Positions 1 through 7,973 of a DNA stretch of 31,961 nt are shown in pieces. The stretch comes from Lachnospiraceae bacterium UBA7179 (GTDB lineage: Bacteria; Bacillota; Clostridia; Lachnospirales; Lachnospiraceae). The stretch spans positions 6,818-38,778 of the forward strand of contig DKVL01000084.1 of NCBI GenBank assembly GCA_002491195.1, read 5' to 3'. The notes below the pieces were generated by a model, which saw only the letters and a list, made by a program, of their open reading frames with translations, did not search any database and was not told the origin of the DNA. The position numbers were made by a program, and so were the translations under genes. Numbering within the stretch: the stretch's first letter is position 1; each line of letters starts with the position of its first letter.

Positions 1-183
1 ATAGCGGGCTATGTAACTGATTGTAGAGTGGTGCTATCGGAGAAAGAGACAAGCAAGATGTGTCAGTTATTTTTCTGCAGTTCCTTAGTACAGTGAATTA
101 TGCCCGTTTGAATGAACATAATACCTGACGACATTATAACATGTCTGCGCACAAGATTATATATTAAAAATAAATAAATTTTC
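1..183. other. Upstream non-coding stretch, no gene recognised
   Basis: No convincing gene is visible. Frame 1 is open from base 1 to a TGA at 94-96, about 31 codons, but the encoded tail is cysteine-rich and resembles nothing I know, so it may be chance or the very end of an upstream gene. The segment GTTATTTTT-N3-CAG-T-TCCTTAG at about 66-87 closely resembles the 3' part of the palindrome at 14051-14072. Confidence 0.3.
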
Positions 184-212
184 TTGACATTTCGCAAGAG
201 ATTTAATACTAT
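184..212 (+). promoter_or_regulatory. Sigma-A promoter for valS
   Basis: A perfect -35 TTGACA (184-189) is followed by a 17-nt spacer and a -10 TACTAT (207-212). Transcription would start near 219 and give a leader of about 120 nt before valS. This is among the best promoter matches in the window. Confidence 0.8.
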
Positions 213-259
213 TATTTAATAATAAATACATTCGGGAAAGGTAGTGCCAGGGTGGAGCA

Positions 260-297
260 TCCCCTTTGCTGTAGAGGTTGCAGTAGGGGGTTTTTTT
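260..297 (+). terminator. Intrinsic terminator or attenuator in the valS leader
   Basis: CCCC (261-264) pairs with the G-run at 286-290, and CTGT (269-272) pairs with GCAG (280-283), closing a 7-nt loop. Seven T residues (291-297) follow directly. The hairpin lies between the promoter at 184-212 and valS with no gene between, so it either attenuates valS or ends a short RNA of about 75 nt. AAAGG (237-241) could pair with CCTTT (263-267) and break the hairpin, as an antiterminator would. AGGGTGG (249-255) matches the start of the T-box core, but no stem I or specifier loop fits after the promoter. Confidence 0.6.
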
Positions 298-337
298 ATG
301 CGTTTCATATGCTTTTATAATACAGGAGGAGAACAGT

Positions 338-2992
338 ATGGGGAAAGAATTGGCAAAGACCTATGATCCACATGGTCTGGAGGACAGGATTTATCAGAAG
401 TGGCTGGATCAGAAATATTTTCATGCGGAGGTTGACAGGAGCAGGAAACCGTTTACGATCGTGATTCCGCCTCCCAATATTACAGGGCAGCTCCATATGG
501 GGCACGCTCTGGACAATACGATGCAGGATATTCTGATTCGCTTTAAAAGGATGCAGGGTTACAATGCACTCTGGCAGCCAGGAACGGATCATGCCAGTAT
601 CGCCACAGAGGTTAAGATTATCGAGAAGTTAAAGGAAGAAGGGATTGACAAGCATGACCTTGGACGCGAGAAGTTTCTCGAGCGGGCGTGGGATTGGAAA
701 AAGGAGTATGGCGGGCGCATCATCAGCCAGCTCAAGAAGCTTGGTTCATCCTGTGACTGGGATCGTGAGCGTTTTACGATGGATGAGGGGTGCAACAAGG
801 CTGTCACAGAAGTTTTCTGCAAAATGCATGAGAAAGGTTATATCTACAAAGGAGCTAGAATGATCAACTGGTGTCCGGTGTGTAACACGTCGATCTCAGA
901 TGCGGAGGTTGAGTATGAGGAACAGGCAGGACATCTGTGGCACATTAAGTATCCGGTACTGAATGATGATGGTTCGGAGTCCGGTGAGTATCTGACCTTT
1001 GCGACTACCAGACCAGAAACGATGCTTGGAGATACTGCAGTGGCGATTCATCCGGAGGATGAGCGGTATGCCCATCTGCGGGGGAAGAAATTGATGCTTC
1101 CGCTGATGAACCGTGAGATTCCGGTTGTTGAGGACACCTATGTCGATATGGCGTTTGGTACGGGTGTCGTTAAGATCACACCGGCGCATGATCCAAATGA
1201 TTTTGAGGTTGGAAAGCGGCATGATCTGCCGATCATTAATATCATGAACGATGATGCAACGATCAATGAAAACGGCGGAAAATATGCGGGCATGGACCGC
1301 TATGAGGCGAGAAAGGCTATCGTGGAGGAGCTTGACCGTATGGGGCTGCTCGTGAAGGTGGAAGATTACAGCCACAATGTGGGCACGCACGACCGCTGCA
1401 GGACAACGATCGAGCCGCTTGTTAAACAGCAGTGGTTTGTGAAGATGGACGAATTGATCAAGCCGGCTGTGGAAGCTGTAAAAAACGGTGAGATCAGGCT
1501 GATTCCGGAGAGAATGGATAAGATCTATTACAACTGGACAGATAATATCAAGGACTGGTGTATTTCCAGACAACTCTGGTGGGGGCATCGGATACCAGCT
1601 TACTACTGTGATGATTGCGGAGAGATCGTTGTGGCAAAGCAGATGCCGGAGATCTGTCCAAAGTGTGGCTGCAAGCATTTCACACAGGATCCGGACACCC
1701 TGGACACATGGTTTTCGTCAGCACTGTGGCCGTTCTCAACGCTGGGATGGCCAGACAAGACGGAGGATTTGGATTATTTTTATCCGACGGATGTGCTTGT
1801 GACAGGGTATGACATTATCTTTTTCTGGGTGATCCGCATGATCTTCTCCGGTTATGAGCATATGAAAGAGAAGCCTTTTAAGACAGTGCTTTTTCATGGT
1901 CTGGTGCGCGATTCGCAGGGGCGGAAGATGTCAAAGTCGCTTGGAAACGGCATTGATCCGTTGGAGGTGATCGAACAGTATGGCGCAGATGCGCTCAGAA
2001 TGACTCTGATTACAGGGAATGCACCTGGAAATGATATGCGTTTTTACTATGAGCGGGTGGAGGCAAACAGGAATTTTGCCAATAAGATCTGGAATGCATC
2101 GCGCTTTATCATGATGAATATGGAGGGGAAAGAGGTCACTGATGCATCGGATTCTCTCGAGCCGGTGGATCGCTGGATTATCTCAAAATTAAACAGCCTT
2201 GTAAAAGAAGTAACAGATCATATGGAGAATTTTGAACTGGGCATTGCGGTTCAGAAGATTTATGATTTTATCTGGGATGAGTTTTGCGACTGGTATATCG
2301 AGATGGTGAAACCCAGACTCTACAATTCGGATAATATAGCGTCACAGAATGCGGCGTTGTGGACGTTGAAGAATGTGTTGATCGATGCCTTGAAGCTCCT
2401 GCATCCATACATGCCGTTTATCACGGAGGAAATCTTCTGCACACTCCAGTCGCAGGAGGAGTCTATTATGATCTCGAGATGGCCGGAGTATACAGAGTCA
2501 CGCAATTTTGCAGAGGATGAGAAAGATATTGAGATCATCAAGGAGGCCGTGCGCGGTATCAGAAACGTGCGGACAGAGATGAATGTGGCTCCTTCAAAAA
2601 AGGCACATGTATTTGTTGTATCAGACAAGGCTGATCTCAGAAAAACATTCGAGGAAGGGAAGCTTTTCTTCGCATCGCTTGCCTATGCGTCTGATGTTAC
2701 GATACAGACTGACAGGAATGGCATAGCCGACGATGCTGTTTCTGTAGTGATTGCAAATGCAGCGATCTATATCCCGTTTGCGGAGCTGGTTGACATCGCG
2801 CAGGAGATCGAACGGCTGGAAAAAGAGTCAAAGCGCTTGGATGGCGAGCTTGCGCGTGTCAACAATATGCTGAACAATGAGAAGTTTATGGCCAAGGCGC
2901 CTGAGGCAAAGATTGCAGAAGAAAAAGGAAAATTAGCAAAATATGTACAAATGAAGGAACAAATCCTGGAACGGCTTGCACAACTAAGGTAA
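338..2992 (+). CDS. valS: Valine--tRNA ligase
   Basis: Class I aminoacyl-tRNA synthetase that charges tRNA-Val with valine in the cytoplasm. The 884-residue length is normal for bacterial ValS. The HIGH-type signature is HMGH at residues 53-56, after PPPNITG, and the KMSKS loop is exact at residues 530-534. The CP1 editing domain contains TTRPETMLGDTA. A CxxC...CPKCGC zinc-binding-like insert lies near residue 430. The anticodon-binding domain follows KMSKS, and the last 70 residues or so form the charged coiled-coil arm typical of ValS. The ATG at 338 is preceded by AGGAGGAG at good spacing. Expression probably depends on the promoter at 184-212 and on readthrough of the leader terminator. 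No damage is seen. Confidence 0.97.
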   Translation: MGKELAKTYDPHGLEDRIYQKWLDQKYFHAEVDRSRKPFTIVIPPPNITGQLHMGHALDNTMQDILIRFKRMQGYNALWQPGTDHASIATEVKIIEKLKEEGIDKHDLGREKFLERAWDWKKEYGGRIISQLKKLGSSCDWDRERFTMDEGCNKAVTEVFCKMHEKGYIYKGARMINWCPVCNTSISDAEVEYEEQAGHLWHIKYPVLNDDGSESGEYLTFATTRPETMLGDTAVAIHPEDERYAHLRGKKLMLPLMNREIPVVEDTYVDMAFGTGVVKITPAHDPNDFEVGKRHDLPIINIMNDDATINENGGKYAGMDRYEARKAIVEELDRMGLLVKVEDYSHNVGTHDRCRTTIEPLVKQQWFVKMDELIKPAVEAVKNGEIRLIPERMDKIYYNWTDNIKDWCISRQLWWGHRIPAYYCDDCGEIVVAKQMPEICPKCGCKHFTQDPDTLDTWFSSALWPFSTLGWPDKTEDLDYFYPTDVLVTGYDIIFFWVIRMIFSGYEHMKEKPFKTVLFHGLVRDSQGRKMSKSLGNGIDPLEVIEQYGADALRMTLITGNAPGNDMRFYYERVEANRNFANKIWNASRFIMMNMEGKEVTDASDSLEPVDRWIISKLNSLVKEVTDHMENFELGIAVQKIYDFIWDEFCDWYIEMVKPRLYNSDNIASQNAALWTLKNVLIDALKLLHPYMPFITEEIFCTLQSQEESIMISRWPEYTESRNFAEDEKDIEIIKEAVRGIRNVRTEMNVAPSKKAHVFVVSDKADLRKTFEEGKLFFASLAYASDVTIQTDRNGIADDAVSVVIANAAIYIPFAELVDIAQEIERLEKESKRLDGELARVNNMLNNEKFMAKAPEAKIAEEKGKLAKYVQMKEQILERLAQLR

Positions 2993-3005
2993 ATAGTGGT
3001 ACAAT
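2976..3005 (+). promoter_or_regulatory. Candidate sigma-A promoter for the FapA-family gene
   Basis: TTGCAC (2976-2981), an 18-nt spacer and TACAAT (3000-3005) overlap the end of valS and lie about 43 nt upstream of the next start codon. The match is reasonable but not perfect. The gene may also be read from the valS promoter. Confidence 0.45.
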
Positions 3006-3047
3006 ATGGACAGATAAGGGCAAGGGTGTCTTCTCGGAGGTGAACAA

Positions 3048-4433
3048 ATGGTTAATGTCAAGTCTTATGTCAGAATAGCAGAGGATAAGAAAGAAGCGTG
3101 GCTTTACTTGTGTGCGCCGGAAGCAGGCACACGGTATGAAAAGCCTGAAATCATGAGATATCTGCAGCTCAACGGAGTCGTGGCAGGTATCAATGAGTCA
3201 CATGTTGCGGCGATGTGCAGGAAGCAGATCTATGACCGTGAGGTAAAAATTGCGTCAAGTGAAAAAGGCGAGCCAGGAAGTGCAGGACATTTTGAGTTTT
3301 TCTTTAGCACGGAGAAGCCAAAACCAGAGATTCGAAAGGATGGGACGGTAGATTACAGAAGTATGTCTCTGGTACAGAATGTGGAGGAAGGACAGCTGCT
3401 TGCAGTGTATCACCCGGCGATACAGGGGACTGCGGGGAGGGATGTCACAGGTGCGATCGAAAAGGCAAACACGTATAAAGAACTCAGACCGCTTACCGGT
3501 AAGGGGATTAGCAACGAAGAGGACCACAATAAGTACTATGCGACCAAATCTGGCAAGATCGAGTATGACGGCGACAACAAATTGTCGGTGGTAGAGGTAT
3601 ATGAGATACAGGGCGGATGTGATTATGCCAACAATGCGCTGGTGGATTTTAACGGTGATGTCATTATACATGGAAATGTAGAGGCGGGCGTTACTGTGCG
3701 GGCAGGAAAGAGCCTTACAGTTGAGGGCGTTGTCGAGTCGGCGAATATTTCAGCGGGCGGTACAGTATGTCTGAAACGCGGGATGCAGGGTGCTGGCAAA
3801 GGTGCGATTGTCGCAGGAGGCGACATTTTCACTGAGTTTATTGAGTATGCGAATGTCAGTGCTGGTGGGACAGTACAGTCTAATGTCATATTGAACTCGA
3901 AAGTAACTGCGGGAGACCAGATCACACTCACAGGCAAGAAAGGTCTGATTGCAGGAGGATATGTACATGCGATGATGGGAGTAAACTGTCAGAATGCAGG
4001 GAACCAGTCTGAGATCAAGACCGGAATCCATGTGGGGGTGATGCCTGAAATCATGGAGCAGCGCATCGCAATGAATGAGGAGTACACGAAACTGAATCAG
4101 GAACTGGATGAAGTGGCGGCAAGTATGGCGAAGATTCTGCGTGTCAGGCAGCAGACGGGAGAACTCAGCGAGCAACTTCAGGCGCACCTCGATGATCTGA
4201 AGAAGAAAAAGAGTGATATTTACGTCAAGTGTATCCGGGCGAAGAAAAAGGTTGATGATCTCGAGAAAATCATTTTGAAGTCAAGAGAGGCAAAGATTCG
4301 GATTAGTGGAAATATCTACAAAGGCACAGTGATCAGTATTGATGATAACCGAATGGTAATCAACCGGGATACCAGTTTTATGGAGTATTCTTCACAGAAT
4401 GGCGTTATTGTCGGAACAGTCGTGGTTTTATAA
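3048..4433 (+). CDS. FapA family protein (DUF342)
   Basis: Cytoplasmic protein of the DUF342/FapA family, 461 residues, with no signal peptide or membrane segment. The N-terminal third carries the family pattern ending in AVYHPAIQGTAGRDV (about residues 125-140). Residues of roughly 195-340 are a glycine- and valine-rich series (GDVIIHGNVEAG, SLTVEGVVE, AGGTV, AGGDI) typical of a right-handed beta-helix. Residues of about 345-425 are a long charged coiled coil, followed by a short beta-rich end. Family members occur in flagellated and non-flagellated Firmicutes and are linked to polar or flagellar assembly in some species; the molecular role here is unknown. The ATG follows GGAGGTGA. A strong terminator sits just after the stop. 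Confidence 0.88.
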   Translation: MVNVKSYVRIAEDKKEAWLYLCAPEAGTRYEKPEIMRYLQLNGVVAGINESHVAAMCRKQIYDREVKIASSEKGEPGSAGHFEFFFSTEKPKPEIRKDGTVDYRSMSLVQNVEEGQLLAVYHPAIQGTAGRDVTGAIEKANTYKELRPLTGKGISNEEDHNKYYATKSGKIEYDGDNKLSVVEVYEIQGGCDYANNALVDFNGDVIIHGNVEAGVTVRAGKSLTVEGVVESANISAGGTVCLKRGMQGAGKGAIVAGGDIFTEFIEYANVSAGGTVQSNVILNSKVTAGDQITLTGKKGLIAGGYVHAMMGVNCQNAGNQSEIKTGIHVGVMPEIMEQRIAMNEEYTKLNQELDEVAASMAKILRVRQQTGELSEQLQAHLDDLKKKKSDIYVKCIRAKKKVDDLEKIILKSREAKIRISGNIYKGTVISIDDNRMVINRDTSFMEYSSQNGVIVGTVVVL

Positions 4434-4443
4434 GATTTTGAAA

Positions 4444-4472
4444 GGGTTCGCGTTGAATGGCGGACTCTTTTT
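4444..4472 (+). terminator. Intrinsic terminator after the FapA-family gene
   Basis: GGGTTCG (4444-4450) pairs with CGGACTC (4461-4467), allowing two G-U pairs, around a 10-nt loop. Five T residues follow (4468-4472), and an A-run precedes the stem. The T-tract runs straight into the ATG at 4473, which argues against that codon as the folC start. Confidence 0.7.
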
Positions 4473-4493
4473 ATGCGCAGGAGGGAATGCATT

Positions 4494-5876
4494 GTGAGAG
4501 AACAATTCGCGCGCAGTTATGCCGAGGCAGAACAGTTTCTGGAGGCGGTGCCCAGATTTACGAAGAAGAACCTGATGAAGGAGACAAGGGAATTTTACGC
4601 ATATATACAGCGCTGTGAAAATGGCATTTATGGCGAGAAAAATCTGGGAAAGGTGATCCATGTAGCAGGGACGAATGGAAAGGGTTCTGTCTGCGCGTTT
4701 TTGCAGAGTATATGTATAGAAAGCGGTTATAGGACCGGAATGTTTACCTCTCCGCATCTTGTGACGACCAGAGAGCGCTTTTGCATAGATGGTGCGATCC
4801 TGTCTGAGGAGAAATTTTTGGAGGCGTTTTGTTGGCTTTCTGACAGGATTACGGAGTATCGCCATATCAGGCCAGAGTATTGTCCTACGTATTTTGAGCG
4901 TCTGTTTTTTATGGGAGTCTATGTGTTTGCAAAAGCGGGTGTCGATATTATGATACTTGAGACAGGGCTTGGAGGACGCCTTGATACGACCAATGTTGTT
5001 AAAAATCCGGCAGTGACAGTAATCACTGAGATTGGATTGGACCACATGGCATATCTGGGGGATACGATTGAGCAAATAGCTTCTGAGAAGGCAGGAATTA
5101 TAAAGCCTGGTGTGCCTGTCGTATTCTCGGATAGAAAGAGGGCGGTTTCTGACGTGATTTGCACAAAAGCGGCAGAACTTGGCTGTGAATGTCACGCAGT
5201 GTCGGAAAATGACTACAAAATAAATGAAATTCAGAAAAAATTCATTGATTTTTCTGTTGGCAGTCGTTATTATGATTATGGTAGATTGATCGCGAATACA
5301 ACAGCAGTCTATCAGGCAGAGAATGCAGCGGTCGCTGTCCGTACCTGTGAAGTATTAAAAAGAACTTGTGGTTTGCAGCAGTTTACGGTAGAATCCATAA
5401 AGGATGGCATCAGCAGGATGCATTGGGCATGCCGCATGGAGGAGGTAAGCGACAGGGTATGGATCGATGGAGCGCACAATGAAGATGGGATTGCAGCGTT
5501 TGTGCAGTCCTTGAGGCAGTCACCGTTTTTTCGGAATCCAGAAAATGCAGAGAAAGACAGATGTGTGCTTATTTTTTCCGTTGTCAGGGATAAACAGTAC
5601 GATAAAATGGCAGAGATGCTCTGTGGGCTTCCTATGGTTACGGATTTTGTGCTCACACAGATTCCAGGGGAGCGGGGAGCTGAACTGGAGGAGATCAGAA
5701 AAGTATTTGAACGATATGTCGATAGGAATACCCGGAAGATCTATACGTATGAAAAGATAGCGGATGCGCTTGCTTTTGGTTTGTCAGTCAGGGGTGATAT
5801 GGGTGTGGTATATATTGTCGGTTCGCTGTATTTGGCAGGGATTGTAGAGCGCAGTATGGAGGATTGTGATGATTGA
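4494..5876 (+). CDS. folC: Bifunctional folylpolyglutamate synthase / dihydrofolate synthase
   Basis: Mur-ligase-family enzyme that adds glutamate to dihydropteroate and to folates in an ATP-dependent reaction. The P-loop HVAGTNGKGSV is clear, followed by TSPHL, the TGLGGRLDTTN segment, EIGLDHMAYLGDT, EKAGIIK and IDGAHNEDG in the C-terminal half. I prefer GTG 4494 (460 residues) because AGGAGGG (4479-4485) lies 8 nt upstream. The in-frame ATG at 4473 abuts the T-tract of a terminator and has no ribosome binding site. No separate promoter is evident, so readthrough from upstream or a weak promoter is assumed. The end overlaps the next small gene by 8 nt. Confidence 0.93.
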   Translation: MREQFARSYAEAEQFLEAVPRFTKKNLMKETREFYAYIQRCENGIYGEKNLGKVIHVAGTNGKGSVCAFLQSICIESGYRTGMFTSPHLVTTRERFCIDGAILSEEKFLEAFCWLSDRITEYRHIRPEYCPTYFERLFFMGVYVFAKAGVDIMILETGLGGRLDTTNVVKNPAVTVITEIGLDHMAYLGDTIEQIASEKAGIIKPGVPVVFSDRKRAVSDVICTKAAELGCECHAVSENDYKINEIQKKFIDFSVGSRYYDYGRLIANTTAVYQAENAAVAVRTCEVLKRTCGLQQFTVESIKDGISRMHWACRMEEVSDRVWIDGAHNEDGIAAFVQSLRQSPFFRNPENAEKDRCVLIFSVVRDKQYDKMAEMLCGLPMVTDFVLTQIPGERGAELEEIRKVFERYVDRNTRKIYTYEKIADALAFGLSVRGDMGVVYIVGSLYLAGIVERSMEDCDD

Positions 5877-6012
5877 TTTTGAGGAAGAATTGAAGAAGTT
5901 TCATCCCAGCCTGGAGGTTGAGGATGTGGAGGATACCGTATATCATCAGGATGTGACAGACCTTGCAGACGTGTTGGTAAATCTAGTCAAGGAATCGAAG
6001 GAAGAGGAATAG
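5869..6012 (+). CDS. Small acidic protein of unknown function (47 aa)
   Basis: A 47-codon reading frame, ATG 5869 to TAG 6010-6012, overlaps the folC stop by 8 nt and ends 11 nt before the next gene. This spacing is typical of translational coupling within an operon. The product is strongly acidic, with many Glu and Asp residues, no signal peptide and no cysteine; it looks helical with a hydrophobic patch ADVLVNLV near the C-terminus. I do not recognise a family. The tight packing and protein-like composition support a real gene. A GTG one codon upstream (5866) is an alternative start. Confidence 0.65.
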   Translation: MIDFEEELKKFHPSLEVEDVEDTVYHQDVTDLADVLVNLVKESKEEE

Positions 6013-6023
6013 GGGAGCTTGAT

Positions 6024-7415
6024 ATGTATTGCTATAATTGCGGATGTCTGTTGACTGAGAAAAATTTTTGTACAGGCTGCGGGGCGGATGTAGGGTTGTA
6101 TAAGAAGATCATGCATGCGGCGAATCGTCTATATAATGACGGGTTGGAGAAAGCGAAAGTCAGGGATTTGTCAGGTGCAATATCAAGCCTGCGGCGATGT
6201 CTGAAGATGGATCGTTGTCATGTTGATGCAAGAAATCTGTTAGGGCTCGTGTATTTTGAGCGGGGTGAGGTAGTAGAGGCGCTGAGTCAGTGGATTATCA
6301 GTAAGAATACCAGGAGTGAGAAAAATATTGCAAATGATTACATCAATATGCTGCAGAATAATCCAGGACGGCTTGAAGCGTATAACCAGACGATCAAAAA
6401 GTATAATATGGCACTTACATATTGTCGGCAGGACAGTCTTGATCTGGCGGTGATACAACTCAAAAAGGTACTTTCCATGAATTCGAGATTTGTGCAGGCG
6501 AGGCAGCTCCTGGCACTCTTGTATATCAAGGATCAGGAGTGGGAAAAGGCCAAAAAGGAACTTGACAAGGCGCTTAGTATCGATGTAAATAACACGATGA
6601 CGCTCAGATATCTCAGGGAAGTGGAGGAAATGACACCTGCCGAGGAAGATAGTATACGCAAGAGGAAGGAAGCAATCGTATACAAGAGCGGTAATGATAC
6701 TGTGATACAGCCTGTTGGGAAAAAAGACAGGTCCTGGCTTCAGACGTTGGTGAATATGTTGATTGGCGTGGCAATTGGCGTCGGGATCGCGTGGTTTTTG
6801 GTATTGCCATCGAGAGTGCAGCAGGCGCGGGATGAGGTTAATGAGCGATACAAGGCAGTCAGTGAACAGCTTGATGCAAGGACTGTGCAGATCAATGAAC
6901 TGACCTCGCAAGTCAGTGAATTGACCCAGGAAAAGGATTCTCTGTCAAGCAGTCTGAGTGCGGCACAGGCAGATCAGGTACAGATACAGGCAAATACTGA
7001 GTTGATTGAGGCCGTATTGATGCACATGAATAAAACAGGGGATGAGATGGCGGTTGCCGATGCTTTGGAGAAAATTGATGACGCATATATACAGAATGAA
7101 GCTACAGAGAGTTTCAAGGCATTGTATGAAGCCTTGAAGAGCAGCATAGGCAGGGAGGTGGCCAGAAAGAGCTACGATGCTGGTTATGCCGCGTTTCGGG
7201 CAGAAGAATACGATACAGCCATCGTTAATCTGGAGAGAGCTTATGCATATGATCCGACAAACGGGGAGGCACTCTATAATCTTGGCAATTCTTATAACAA
7301 ACAGGGGAATGTGGATAAAGCGGTAGAGATTTATGAGCAGGTGATCGAGTTGTTTCCGAACACAGCGAAAGCGAGAAAGTCAGAAGGTTATATAAAGGAA
7401 ATCAAAGGTGAATAA
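6024..7415 (+). CDS. Zinc-ribbon and TPR membrane protein
   Basis: 463 residues in recognisable blocks. Cys3, Cys6, Cys16 and Cys19 form a CxxC...CxxC zinc ribbon at the extreme N-terminus. Cytoplasmic TPR repeats cover about residues 30-215. One transmembrane helix lies at about 239-262 (LIGVAIGVGIAWFLVLP). A Glu- and Gln-rich coiled coil follows (about 265-320), and a second TPR unit ends the protein (NGEALYNLGNSYNKQGN, about residues 410-430). The layout suggests a single-pass scaffold with TPR platforms on both sides of the membrane; which partners it binds cannot be told. The gene follows the small acidic ORF by 11 nt, and a terminator closes the unit. Confidence 0.8.
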   Translation: MYCYNCGCLLTEKNFCTGCGADVGLYKKIMHAANRLYNDGLEKAKVRDLSGAISSLRRCLKMDRCHVDARNLLGLVYFERGEVVEALSQWIISKNTRSEKNIANDYINMLQNNPGRLEAYNQTIKKYNMALTYCRQDSLDLAVIQLKKVLSMNSRFVQARQLLALLYIKDQEWEKAKKELDKALSIDVNNTMTLRYLREVEEMTPAEEDSIRKRKEAIVYKSGNDTVIQPVGKKDRSWLQTLVNMLIGVAIGVGIAWFLVLPSRVQQARDEVNERYKAVSEQLDARTVQINELTSQVSELTQEKDSLSSSLSAAQADQVQIQANTELIEAVLMHMNKTGDEMAVADALEKIDDAYIQNEATESFKALYEALKSSIGREVARKSYDAGYAAFRAEEYDTAIVNLERAYAYDPTNGEALYNLGNSYNKQGNVDKAVEIYEQVIELFPNTAKARKSEGYIKEIKGE

Positions 7416-7435
7416 AATCACGTAGAATACACGAA

Positions 7436-7468
7436 AGAGGGACATGCCGAAAGGGTGCGTCCTTTTTT
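7436..7468 (+). terminator. Intrinsic terminator after the TPR gene
   Basis: An imperfect stem (AGGGACATGCC against GGGTGCGTCCT) is closed by a GAAA tetraloop and followed by six T residues (7463-7468). It separates the folC-TPR unit from the spoIIA genes, so these need a promoter within about 60 bp (7469-7528). I could not identify one by eye. Confidence 0.7.
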
Positions 7469-7528
7469 AATGCACACGGGCACCTGGCGCATAGGGGTTC
7501 GTAACAAAATTGATCAGGAGGAGTCTAT

Positions 7529-7846
7529 ATGGAAAATAAGAAAGAAGAGTATGCGATCATTGACAATTATCTGTGCATCAGGATGCCAGGGGAAGTAGAT
7601 CATCATGGCGCAGCGGGTATCAGGGAATGTGCGGACAGGCTGATCTTAGATGATCAGGTGAAAAATATTGTGTTCGATTTTGAGGATACTACTTTTATGG
7701 ACAGTTCCGGGCTGGGGGTTATCATTGGCAGGTATCGGAAGATTTCCTGCTTCGGCGGAAAAGTGTATGCGATCAATGTGAGCGAACGCATCAGCAGAAT
7801 GCTGCGGGCGTCGGGAATGTCATCGATCATAGAAATTCTGGCATAA
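7529..7846 (+). CDS. spoIIAA: Anti-sigma F factor antagonist SpoIIAA
   Basis: STAS-domain protein of 105 residues that frees sigma-F in the forespore by binding the anti-sigma factor SpoIIAB. The phosphorylation motif MDSSGLG is intact, with Ser59 matching the serine phosphorylated by SpoIIAB in Bacillus subtilis. The ATG is preceded by AGGAGGAG. The gene heads a spoIIAA-spoIIAB-sigF cluster with the usual order, but the gap to spoIIAB is unusually long. Confidence 0.95.
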   Translation: MENKKEEYAIIDNYLCIRMPGEVDHHGAAGIRECADRLILDDQVKNIVFDFEDTTFMDSSGLGVIIGRYRKISCFGGKVYAINVSERISRMLRASGMSSIIEILA

Positions 7847-7973
7847 AATGTCAGCATGGTATTTTGATGCAGAATTGATTGTAGATATCATCTAAAATTA
7901 AGTATAATTTGAAAATAGAAAGGAAGTAACTGCAGCCAGGCAGCATAGTTACAAAGAGGGGATGAGATTAGAT
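7847..7973 (+). promoter_or_regulatory. Spacer inside the spoIIA operon with -10-like box and hairpin
   Basis: This gap of about 127 nt lies between genes that are usually adjacent or overlapping. It holds a perfect -10 TATAAT (7903-7908) with only a weak -35 (TTGTAG, 7879-7884, 18-nt spacer). A hairpin at 7926-7952 (GTAACT pairs with AGTTAC, with inner CTGC/GCAG) lies just upstream of the AGAGGGG ribosome binding site at 7955-7961. It could set the level of SpoIIAB separately from SpoIIAA; that is inference. Confidence 0.4.

Noticed and set aside
220..300. T-box riboswitch before valS
   Set aside because: Only AGGGTGG matches. The rest of the core differs, TGGA does not suit the expected tRNA-Val end, and the promoter at 184-212 leaves no room for stem I.
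896..1678. 260-residue minus-strand frame within valS
   Set aside because: Antisense shadow of a well supported gene, with no ribosome binding site and a composition unlike a real protein.
4428..5195. 255-residue minus-strand frame across folC
   Set aside because: Antisense to folC and crossing its start region; His-, Arg- and Cys-rich shadow composition.
7405..7433. Sigma-H-like sequence (AAAGGTGAA ... GAAT)
   Set aside because: The spacing is about 2 nt too short, and the terminator at 7436-7468 lies between it and spoIIAA.
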